The translations under genes and the position numbers were made by a program. From contig OZ020598.1 of the NCBI GenBank assembly GCA_963971535.1, forward strand, positions 93,945,360 to 94,009,359: 64,000 bases of DNA, read 5' to 3'. Shown piece after piece: positions 1 through 11,578 of this stretch (its first letter is position 1; the number at the start of each line of letters is the position of its first letter). The notes under the pieces are model-generated. The model had not been told where the DNA came from and searched no databases. It worked only from the letters and a program-made list of their open reading frames with translations. The DNA is from Notolepis coatsorum. Lineage: Eukaryota; Chordata; Actinopteri; Aulopiformes; Paralepididae.

Positions 1-269
1 GTATCGTTATGAAGTTATGAACGACACGTCTACACGCCACACGGCGGGCAGCCCTCTAAGTGTCATGCGCCAAAGGTAAAAACAGCCCGCCCCTGGCGGG
101 CGGCAGGCTTTAGTTTCGGTCCCTGTGTATGTTTGTGTGTGTGTGTGTACGTGCATGTGTGCATGTGTGCATGTGTGTTTGTGTGCGTGTGTGCGTGTGT
201 GCGTGTGTGTTTGTGTGTTTGTGTGTGTGCGTGTGTGCGTGTGTGCGTGTGTGCGTGTGTGCGTGTGTG

Positions 270-340
<71 letters not shown>

Positions 341-341
341 G

Positions 342-398
<57 letters not shown>

Positions 399-406
399 GT
401 GTGTAC
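1..406. repeat. Plastin intron with long (GT)n/(GCGT)n microsatellite
   Basis: Bases about 129-404 are an almost uninterrupted GT repeat with scattered GC variants, ending two bases from the exon donor. The first 125 bases show nothing recognisable. Confidence 0.95.
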
Positions 407-572
407 CTTCATTTGTACTGAGTTCAATATTAGCGAACAGGCCTATCTTGATGATCTGCCACAGCAGACCCAGCACCAGGTGGATCTTCCCCTCCTTCAG
501 GTCCTGAGCTCCGATGTTCACCACATGGCAGCCGATGGCAGAGGCGGAGTTTAGAGCCAGGTTCAGGTTCTC
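407..572 (-). CDS. Plastin exon, CH1 continuation; last exon inside the window
   Basis: The 166-bp exon encodes [20 protein letters not shown], then [20 protein letters not shown] and [15 protein letters not shown] plus one base. The acceptor is AACAG|GAG. The donor is AATGAAG|GTACAC, a weak match to the consensus that runs straight into about 275 bp of (CA)n on the coding strand. The family residues FADIELSRNE read [10 protein letters not shown] here. Confidence 0.94.
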
Positions 573-1944
573 CTGTTGGGGTCAGAGTTACAGACTGTGT
601 TGAAATTTCTTTATTGGGAATAACCCCTTGAGATGAAACCATCTCGTTTTCAAGGGGGTCCGCAAAGACAATACAGAGTTATTTGACAATAATGTATAAC
701 AAAAACAACAAACAACAAATAATAAAAAAAGAAAAAAAACTAGACAAAACAAAACAGAAACAAAAACAACAAAACAACAGAGTAAGCAACGCCAGCCAAG
801 AAAATAAAGTAATCCAAAGATAAAAAGCATACAACAGTATATCAGCAACAACAACACACGACAAGAACATGAACTGTAACACCAGCTATGTTTAATCTAT
901 CTAATAATATTCTATTGAGGTCCAAAGCATAGGCAGATAGTCTCACCATGAGAGGACAACATATTTTTAAACAATTTAAAAGATGATGTTGATCGGATGT
1001 GGACAGGTAGATTGTTCCAGTCGGATGGAGCTTTAAACATAAAAGATTTTTTACCAGCTGATTTAAAGGTTTTTGGAACAGAAAAAAAGTGTTGAGTACA
1101 ATGACGAAGTTGATAATTAGAAGTGAAAGGTACCATATACTGTTTAAGGTAATGAGGATAATTAAAGTAAATACATTTAAAAATAAACTGTAACCAATGT
1201 TGTTGCCTTCTTATTGTGGGAGAAGGGAAGTTGAGATTTTCATACATGATACAGTGATGAGTGTTGTATGAACAGCCAAGAACAAATCTGCATATACGAT
1301 TGTAAATGGTGTTAAGCGGAACAAGGGTAGTTTTGGCTGCAATCATATATACTATATCAGCATAGTCCATTATGGGTAGTATGAGTTGTGAGATTCGTTT
1401 TTTTCTGACCGTAAATGTAAAACTATTTCTATTGCGGTAAAGAACACCCATGCTAAAGTAAATTTTCCTGATGATGTTATCTACATGACATTTGAAAGAT
1501 AGTTGTTGATCAAGCCATACACCAAGGTATTTGAAGTGTTCTACTCTACGCAGTGATGAACCATCATGACAAGTAATATTATAAGGTAGATTTATTGTTT
1601 TAGATTTAATATTCTGAGAAGTACCGAAGAGCATTGCATAGGTTTTGGTTTTATTGAGGATTAATTTGTTAGCTGCAAGCCAGAATTGAAGACCATTAAA
1701 GTTTGATTGTAAAATTGACTGTATTTTTGGCAAGTTAGTTTGTGATGTGTAAAAAACAGTATCATCTGCGTAGAGTTGAACACTACATTCAGAAAAAATT
1801 AAAGGAAGGTCATTGATGAAAATAGAAAACAAAAGTGGACCTAAAGTTGAGCCTTGTGGCACACCTCGTTGCTGCATAGTTAAACTTGAGTTTAACTGGG
1901 TGAGGAACAGACTGACGGACGGACTGACGGACTGACGGACTGAC

Positions 1945-1977
<33 letters not shown>

Positions 1978-2879
1978 GACTGACTGACTGACTGACTGAC
2001 TGACTGACTGACTGGCTGACTGGCTGACTGACTGACTTGACTGACTGACTGACTGACTGACTGACTGACTGACTGACTGACTGACTGACTGACTGACTGA
2101 CTGACTGACTGAAAGCTCACTGAATGACCAACTGACTGATGTCCTGACTAGTTAAACTAACCTGTGGAGTGAAGACTAACTAGTTAAACTAACCTGTGTA
2201 GTGAAGGCGGAGAGCTTCTTCTTGTTGATGGTTCTCTCGTCGATAGTATCGGGAACAGACAGGTTGATCATTTTACTACAAAGGAAAAATAAAATGTTTA
2301 ATACACTGGAAACTATGTAAAGGATGTAACGTTAGTTAGTGTCTTACCAGAATACTATGCCATTTCCTATGGCAGGTTAGTTAGCTAGCTAGCTAGTTAG
2401 TTAATTTATTATCACAGTACTATTTCAGTACAGTGTTAGTGCTTAGTTAGGTAGGTAGGTAGGTAGGTAGGTAGGTAGGTAGGTAGGTAGGTAGGTAGGT
2501 AGATAGGTAGGTAGGTAGGTAGGTAGGTAGGTAGTAAGGTAGGTAGGTAGGTAGGTAGGTAGGTAGGTAGGTAGGTAGGTAGGTAGGTAGGTAGGTAGGT
2601 AGGTAGGTAGGTAGGTAGGTAGGTAGGTAGGTAGGTGTAGGTAGGTAGGTAGGTAGGTAGGTAGGTAGGTAGGTAGGTAGGTAGGTAGGTAGGTAGGTAG
2701 GTAGGTAGGTAGGTAGGTAGGGTCTTACCAGAGTATTATACCATCTCCTACTGCAGTGAACAGAGCATCAGTGTTGGGGTTGACGGACAGAATATGTTGA
2801 CAGTCTGGGTCTTTCGCCAGAGCGGCATTGATCCAGTTGGCAAATGCATAACGCTCCTCCTCTGAAACAAACAAACAAA

Positions 2880-2913
<34 letters not shown>

Positions 2914-5900
2914 TAATGTGAATTCACTAGTTTGTTTACCAACCACTGAATCAGTTCCTTCACTAGACTACTGTACTTACCTTGCTTTACTACAGCTGGT
3001 ATAATTAGCCAACCTAGACTAGTTACATCATAAACTAGTTATTCTTATAAATACATTTACATTTAGTCATTTAGCTGACGCTTTTATCCAAAGCAACTTA
3101 CAAATTGTGAACAAGTCAGCAGGAAGGGTACAACTCTGGCAGCTAAGGGTCAGTGGCATTGTTTGTCTCATTTCACACTTTTACAGTTTGGTATTTATCC
3201 CGCTAATAAATGTAGTCATACAGCTAGTACAGTAAATTTCTTACAGTTCTGTAGTAAAATCAGTTAACCAGTCAGTAAATTAGTAATTATATAGTTTTAC
3301 AGTTCTGTAGTAATGTTAGTTATCCAGCTAGTAAAATGAGTAATTTAACAGTTTTACAGTTCAGTAGTAAAGTTAGTTATACAGCTAGCAAGGTTAGTCA
3401 TTTTACGGTTTTACAGTTCAGTAGTGGAGTTAGTTATCCAAATAGTAAAGTTAGTAATGTTACAGTTTTATAGTTCAGTAGTAAGGTAGTTATCCAGTTA
3501 GTAAAGTTTGTAATTTTACAGTTTTACAGTTCATTAGTAAAGTTAGTTATCCAGTTAGTAAAATTAGTAATTGAGCAGTTTTACAGTTCAGTAGTAAAGT
3601 TAGTTATCCAGTTAGTAAATTGTGTAGTTTTACAGTTCAGTAGTAAAGTTAGTTATCCAGTTAGTAAAGTTTGTAATTCTACAGTTTTACAGTTCAGTAG
3701 TAAAGTTAGTTATCCAGTTAGTAAATTGTGTAGTTTTACAGTTCAGTAGTAAAGTTAGTTATCCAGTTAGTAAAGTTTGTAATTCTACAGTTTTACAGTG
3801 AAGTTAGATAAAGTGCTGTATTTGATCAATGCTGAGCTTGCTAATGTACCCAATAGTCAGGAATCAGATGTCTTGACTACTGTCAACTACAGCTAGTTAG
3901 TAGTTTAGTTATTTAGTCACTTAGTTGACTAGTTACTTTATTGACCAGAAAATGAATGGTAAGTTCATTCTTGCTCATTCCGCTAGGGCCATCTAAGACC
4001 ACAAAACAGTTAGCTTGTTATCTGGCTGCTTAGTTACCTACTGAGATGACTACTAACCAGAGAAGGAATGTTGAGTTCCTACACTGCTCGACTCGCTAGT
4101 GCCCCCGACGGCGAGGATGCCTTCCTTCTTGTTGATGACTTTACGGAAACTCTGCGCCACGTGATCATTCTTCAAGTCCCGGAAGATCTACACACACACA
4201 CACACACACACACGCACATGCACACGCGCAGACACACACACACACACACACAGACAAACACACAGGATCAGCATGTGGTGAAATGACTTAGGAACATGTG
4301 TGAATGAATGTTATATATTCATACTGGCCAATTGCGTCTCGCTCTGCCATTATGAGATCTCATCTCATGCACCTATTGTGCACGTGAAAAAGTTGCACAT
4401 GCACGTCACTTGCACGTGACCACGCCTACTCCCGTGTGTGCCTACAAGACACAGGAAGTGGTCACGTCCACGCCCTTATTCGTCTTTTTCCAGCGTGAGA
4501 TTGTTCATATGCATTTCAACCAGTGGAAATTATTATGAAGCGAAAGGAGAAATTAAACAAGGTTGGACTTTCGCCGGTTGTTGGTCAGCCCCCGGACCCT
4601 CTTCGGCGCGTCCAGACGGAACTTCGGCCCTATTCTGGCTGTCCTCGATTCTCGGCAGTGGACCGACGGACTAGGCGCGACGGTCGGCGGTCGAGCCACG
4701 TCGCGCTCAGGCAGGGGGGCCGACACCGCCAGGCTTTGGTACTAGCATGTTCACTACTGCTGGTTGTCCCGTGTGACGACCGGGCGGTGTGATGGCGCGG
4801 GGCTGTGTATTTGGATGAATGTGACACGTTGTTAAATGTTTTTCCATTTATCATGGCGCACGCAGCTACTACTAATTCTGTTGCTTTTCGGGACGCTGCT
4901 CCCACGTGTTGTCCTGCCGGGGCTGTGTTCAGTTCCCACCGTTTTAACCATTACATTGCTGTCAAACGGTATCTGAGGCTTGTCTACCCTATGCATTTAA
5001 GAATCTATGAATTGAAAATGGGGGACCCTGATGTAGACAAGACAAAAGAAATTCTCTGGTCTGCATCCCCTTAGCAGTTGTGTGTATTGGGCCGTGGTAA
5101 GTGTGCCCATTCTGCAATCTGTTAATAAAGTTTTCATTCATTCATTCATTCATCCCTTACACGGGTGGACGGTCTGACAACGGGGCTCAGGACAGGTGTG
5201 CCGCAGTGGAGGTTTTGACTACTAGTGAGGCAGTGCTTCACTAGTAAATAGAATTGGTCAGCAGCCGCCACTGGTGTGCCGTGCTTAGAGAAGCGGGTGG
5301 TATCGGTCCTTTGTCCTGACATGGTAGAGCGGTATCCCGCCCGGTAGCCGACGCCAAGGGGCGAGTCGGCCCGGCAGGTGGCTGAGTGGGCTGTTGAAGC
5401 TTATACCGCCGCAGTACAGAATTTAGCAGCAACTCGATTGGCTGTTTTTCGGGCAAAAATGGTGTCGGGTGATGGGGTCTTAGGACTAGCCGACGTCAAA
5501 ACCATCGCACAAGGTTTTGAGGTTATTCAGCTTTTGACCCAGTCGCAGGCAATAACCGCAGGGAGGGCTAGGATGCTGTCGACTCTTGGAGGAGGAGAGG
5601 AGGGTTCTCCTCCTCAGGGCTCCCCTCTCCGTGGATGGACTTTTTGGTCTGTCCATGGAGGCGCGGGCGGTATTTGACCGGGGCCCCACGCCGCCCCACA
5701 CCGCGCAGCCAGAGGTGAGAGCACGGTCTCACCAGCGGCTGTGGCGAGACCCCCGACCGGCAGCCATGTGTCCCCCGCCTGAGGTACCCTGGACACAAAG
5801 AGAACAGGTTATCACGGTGCCGACAGCCTCGGCGGCCGAGGGATCGGCTGTATTAGATGGGCATGTCCTAAAAAAACTTTGCCATCTAGCTGTGTCTAGC

Positions 5901-8900
5901 ACGCTCTCCGTTCACTCCCCCCCCCGCTACACTCCGGGATTCAGGGCTCTGTTGTGTCCCCTCTGGCTGCGGGCCGCGTTCTTCCAGTGAAGCGCAAGCG
6001 GCCCCACATATCACTTCTCATGGAGACAGGGGCTGACACCCAGCTGCTAGCTAGGCCTGGGTCTGTCTATGAGAATGCTGTACTGTCAGGAGGCTCCCGC
6101 ACCACACGTCCTGTGTCTGTGTTTGGTGAGCCTGGTGTTGTATCTGACGACGGAGCAGGGTTCCCTGTATCTAAAAGATTTTGTCAGAGGGGGAACTCTA
6201 GGCCCAGGAGGTCGCAGCGTGGGTTCCCCCAGCCCCGCCCTCGCCAGGCCGGTTACTACGTTTGTGCCTCCCCCGTCCAGACTTCCGATCCCGCTGTGGT
6301 CAGTCAGGCACGCGTAATTTGGGTGGTAGTAATATCACTACAGGGATGGTGTGTAGGGACTCACCCTATCGGGCAGCGTGGGGACCACACACCATGCATG
6401 TCCAGCCGCAGAGCAGGCTATTCACCGGGGGTGATGATCGCTCCCCCCGTATCAGACCGCCCCTTTTTGTCGGGGTCCCCCTTGGGTGCGATTGCCTCGT
6501 TGGTAGAGTCAGGGTGCGATATCCCGACTCCGCGAGACACCTTGCTCGTGCGGTTGGCGAAACCAGGGTTTGCAATGCACAGCGGGAGGGACCGGGCCAC
6601 CTGTCTACGAACCGGCGCCAGTTGGCGGTGGGGGCGCTTTGGGATTTTTACCACGTATGGCTACAGTACGTGTGGATGGAGAGAACGCTGAGGGCGGGGC
6701 TTGTGTTACAGTTTGCACACCCCCACCCTCCGTTTTTGGATTTGGTACAGAGTCCGCGGCAGTGACAGCCCTGGCCGAAGAGATTCGTTCTCTGGTGGCG
6801 AAGCAGGCCATCGTCTTGGTCCCATGGGAGGACGCGATGAGTGGCATTTACTCCCGATATTCTCTGGTGCCCGAGAAGTCGGGGGGGTGTCAGACCCATA
6901 CTGGACCTGTCCCATGGAAGGTTCAGAATGTTGACCGTCAAACACCTGTTAAGCGCTGTCAGAGTGGGAGACTGGTTCACCTCCATAGACCTGAAGGATG
7001 CATATTTTCACATCCCGACCTTCCCTCCTCACAGGATATACCTACGCTTCCTGTTTCAGGGCATAGCGTACGAGTACCAGAGGCTGCTGTTCGGCTACTC
7101 TCTGGCTCCTCGCATCTTCACCAAGTGCGTGGAGACCGCGCTGGGGCCTCTGCGTCGTCAGGGGATACGAATTTTATTCTACCCTAGATGACGTTCTGGT
7201 CCTCAGCCGGTCAGAGGAAATCGCCAGGTCTCATACCAGGCAGGTGGTGGAATTCCTCACCAGCCTTGGTTTTGCTGTGAACTGGAAGTAGAGTACTCCT
7301 CTTCCCAGTCAACAGGTGGAGTACTTGGGCTTAATTCTAAGCTCAAGGTCTATGTGGGCATCCCTCTCAGAGCGGCGGCGAGAGGATATTCTCGGTGCGC
7401 TCAGGCGGTTCCGTCCTGGCAGGATGGTTACGGCGCTGTCCGTGATGCGCCTGCTCGGTATGATGGCATCTGCTCAAGCTGTGGTCCCTCTTGGCCTCCT
7501 CTTCATAAGGAGGATACAGAGGTGGGTTTTTCAGTATGAAAATATACTCTGTGAGAGTCAAGTGGAAGCAGCTGAAGGTTCCCATGTCAGTACTGGGGAC
7601 CTCGCCCACTAGGGGGGGGCCTGGGGCCCTCACCAGCGGGGTCCCCATGGGCAGGAGGCTGTCACACATCACGGTCTTCACCGACGCCTCCCTCACGGGA
7701 TGGGGGGGGACGTGTCGGACCGACGCAGTAGGGGGCAGCTGGCAAGGACCATGCTGCCCGGTCTTCACTACATAATAATAATAATAATAATAATGGATTA
7801 AATTTGTACCGCGCTCTACATTCGTGAGAATCTCAGAGTGCTTACAGGAGATAAAAACAAAAGTTAAATGAATATATCAATGTGTTGGAATTTAAGGCAG
7901 TGCTTCTAGTGCTCAGACAGCTCGGCCATCATGTGATGGGCGAGCATGCTCTGATCAGGACGGACAGCACGACGTTGGCGTCATATATCAACAGACAGGG
8001 AGGAGTACGCTCCCCCCGTCTCCACCGGGCGGCGGCCGATTCGGTACGTGGCGGCCCGGGATTCTGTACGCGTTCCCCCCCATACACCTGATAGCTCAGC
8101 TGTTGGAGCGGGTACGTCAGGAGCGCAGGACTTTGATCCTGGTCGCGCCGAACCGGGGCACAGCTGTGTGGTTCCCGGCCCTGATTCAGCTCTTGGTGGC
8201 CCCGCCGTGGCCAGTTCCGTGGTCACCGCGGGCTAGGGGTGGACGGTATGGTCTAAAATTTATATCACGGTATAATTTGAAGCATAGACGGTAACGGTAT
8301 ATATCACGGTATCATCGTTTTTGATAAACATTTTTTTTTTATTTTATATAATTTTTTTTTTTTCTTATAAAATATATATATTATATAATTAGACTTGTAC
8401 TTGTATTATCTGCGAGACATCGCCACCACGCAACAAGCTCCACTGTCTGTGTGTACTCTAGTAGCCTCCAGCTACGGCCAGGTTTCCCCGGAGCTGCACC
8501 TGGACCTATACTCAGTAGCCTCGAGCAGAGCTACGGCCAGGATTCTCCGGCGCTGCACCTGGACCCTATTATATTGGAATAACGTTAGCAAGCCCTCAGC
8601 TCGAATACGCATCGAATCAGTGTTATAAGACATTGATATCAGGAGCTATCCGGCTAAGCCGGATATATAACGTTAATACAACGCCTCAGTGAATTATTTA
8701 GTTCAATGGGACATTTCGTTTTGAACGGTGAACTAACTCGCGTTAACGTGAGCTAACGGCTAACAGGTAGCACACACACGTCTCTCTCTACTAGACTTTG
8801 TGGAGCGTTTGTTGATGTCAGGAGCTATCGGTAGCTGGCCGACTAGATACCGTTCGGTTAGACAATGCCTCATCATGTATTAAACTAAAAGTGAATAGTT

Positions 8901-11441
8901 GACTGGGTCATTTTGTAACGGTAGCTAAGCTAACGTTAGCTCAGGGAGACGCCGCCGACAGCTGAGCTCCCGTGTCCCGTCCCACTAGACTACTAGATCC
9001 GTGTTTACATGCGTGCGGTAGGGGCTGGCACGCCCACTGCGCGAAGCCTCCTAAATAACTTTTTCCAGTTCGCACATATCTATTATCTATGACTAATTCT
9101 ATCTATTTTTAGGGGCAAATGCGAGTGAAATAGTCGCGCTGTGGTTACATGACGTCATTGGTATTTTAGAGCTGCACTACCGGTTTAGACGGTATAGTCA
9201 AAATCCATACCGTAGAGCAAATTCATACCGTTTATACCGTATACCGTTTATACCGTCCACCCCTACCGCGGGCCCTCTCTCAGGCACGCGGAACACTGTT
9301 TCTGCCTCCTGTTCTGGGGCAGCCTCTAATGGCTTGGCTGCTGAAAGGGTGAATCTGGAGGGGATGAGTCTTAACTACTACTGTGGTTAACACCATCCAG
9401 AACGCGCGCGCTCCGTCCACTACCGCGGTTTACGCAGGGAAGTGGCGTATGTTTCGAGAGTGGTGTGAGGTTGGGGGCCTGGACCCGGTGTCATGCCCCC
9501 TGGACTCAGTTATGTCCTTCCTCCAGTCTATCCTGGATAGGCGGTCGGCCTCGACAGTGAAGGTATACGCCGCAGCTATATCTTCTTGTCATGTGAGCTT
9601 TGAGGGCAGAACACTGTTCAGCCACCCTCTCGTGAGACGTTTCCTGCTTGGCGCACGGCGTCTCAAGCCTGTGGAACATGCTCTGTCTCCAAGGCGGCGC
9701 CTCCAACTGTTCCTGGAAAGGCTGTTGGGGGCCACGTTTGAGCCTCTTGAGCAGGCGCCATTGGATCGTCTGTCTTTAAGACCGCGTTCCTTTTGGCCAT
9801 CACCTGCGCTAAACGCGTGGGTGAGCGGTGTGCTCTCTCGGTGCGGTCAGAGTGCCTGTCTATTCGGGCCGATAGCAGTGCGACTCTGAGGCCTAATTCG
9901 GCCTTTGTGCCAAAGAATATCCGGAGCTCTTATCGCTCCAGGGATATTGTGCTTCAGGCGTTTCACCCTCCTCACACTAGTGAGTTGGAGGCAAGCCTTC
10001 ACCTGTTGTGTCCTGTCCGTGCGCTGAAGGTTTACCTTAATCGCACGCAGGATCTCAGGGCTACCGATCAACGGTTGTTTGTTACGGTGGCTATCACGCG
10101 GGTAAGGCGCTGTCCAAGCAACGCCTGTCACATTGGTTGTGCGAGAGCATTGCCCTCTGCTACACTTTGGCTGGACGGGTTCGCCCCCCAGGCGTCAGGG
10201 CACACTCCACTCGTGGAGTGGCAGCCTCCGCTGCCCTGTTTGGGGGGGCCTCGGTGGAGGACATCTGCGCTGCGGCCTCCTGGTCCTCCCCGGGCCCTTT
10301 TGTTAGGTTTTAGCTCTGTCTCCCAGGCAGTCCTGAGGTCCGGGACCTCTCCTGCATCCCGCCATCAGGTGGGCTAGCAGGTGTGTGTGGGTGTGGACCA
10401 CAGAGTGCTATGTCACACGTGGTCCCGCTTGCACTGTGCGTTCTAGGGTGACTGGTTTACTTTTTCGCCCATTGGTTGTAGTTGACTGCCTCCCCCCCTT
10501 CGTTAGGACGGGCGGGTGGACGGGACTCCCCTTCTCCCTGGCAAAGGCTTATGGGCCCTCAGGGGGTGCATTTGACACGTCACACGTCCGCTCTGCCCCC
10601 TTTGATCTCATAATGGCAGAGCGAGACGCGATTGGCCAGTATGAATATATAACGAAGGTTATCCTATAACCCTAGTTATATGAATACTGGCTGAGCGTCT
10701 CGCTCTTCAGCGCCCTGAGGACCCTTGGATGTTTTTCCCTCATGGAATTCAGACTTGGAAGGGCGTGGACGTGACCACTTCCTGTGTCTTGTAGGCACAC
10801 ACGGGAGTAGGCGTGGTCACATGCAAGTGACGTGCATGTGCAACTTTTTCATATGCACAATAGGTGCATGAGAGGACATCTCATAATGGCAGAGCGAGAC
10901 TCTCAGCCAGTATTCATATAACTAGGGTTATAGGATAACCTTCGATACATGCTTTGTCACCAGCTAGGTTTATTAGTTAGTCCCTTAGTTAGTCAGCCTT
11001 AATTCATTAGTTAGTCAGTCAATTAGATTTAGGGCAATTAGGTCAGTCAGTTATTTGGTTAGTTAGATCATCACTTAGTCGATAATTGTTTAGTTAGTAC
11101 ATCAGTTAATTCGATTATAAAACAGGCAGGCAGCTAATTAAAATGTCAGGTAAGAGTTTTGTTTTCAGTTATAGTTTGTTAAGAATCAGTTGTTCAGTCA
11201 TTAATTTATTTGTTACTTAGTCAACCAGACAAGTTAACCAAGTGGTCAGTCTAGTTAGTTGGTTAGTTAGTATGTTAGTGTTACCTACACTGGTAAACTC
11301 GTCAAAGTTGATCTTGTTGTCTTGGTTACGGTCCACCTGTTGGATGATCTCTCTGATCTTGTATCCAGGCAACGGGAGGTTGGCCTCTCTGAAGAGGTCT
11401 GTGAGCTCCGTGTCACAGATGAAGCCATTACTGTTAGCATC

Positions 11442-11479
<38 letters not shown>

Positions 11480-11505
11480 GAGAGAGGAAGAGAGAGGAAG
11501 AGAGA

Positions 11506-11578
<73 letters not shown>

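Larger units (their letters stand above)
4311..10944 (+). mobile_element. DIRS1-like tyrosine-recombinase retrotransposon (degenerate, with nested insertions)
   Basis: Lies in a plastin intron, antisense to the gene. It has the full DIRS plan: inverted terminal repeats (4311-4477 against 10759-10944), a gag-like region, RT, RNase H, a tyrosine recombinase, and an internal complementary region at 10602-10710 that joins complements of both element ends. No target-site duplication is evident, as expected for recombinase-mediated insertion. It is dead: several frameshifts, a Tyr-to-Thr change in the RT catalytic box, and loss of the recombinase nucleophile codon. Three other repeats are inserted: a LINE 3' end (5011-5155), a small repeat (7775-7880) and a hAT element (8234-9265). 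Confidence 0.93.

Noticed and set aside
63..554. Long open frames of Thr-His or Cys-Val repeats on both strands
   Set aside because: Translation of the (GT)n microsatellite; the only coding part is the plastin exon at 407-572.
912..2120. A 402-codon protein beginning with Ser-Val-Ser-Gln repeats
   Set aside because: The N-terminal third is a read-through of the (GACT)n repeat; the real sequence is a truncated LINE RT starting near 1935.
4523..5074. Small proteins in the DIRS leader
   Set aside because: Overlapping frames on both strands in GC-rich sequence without motifs.
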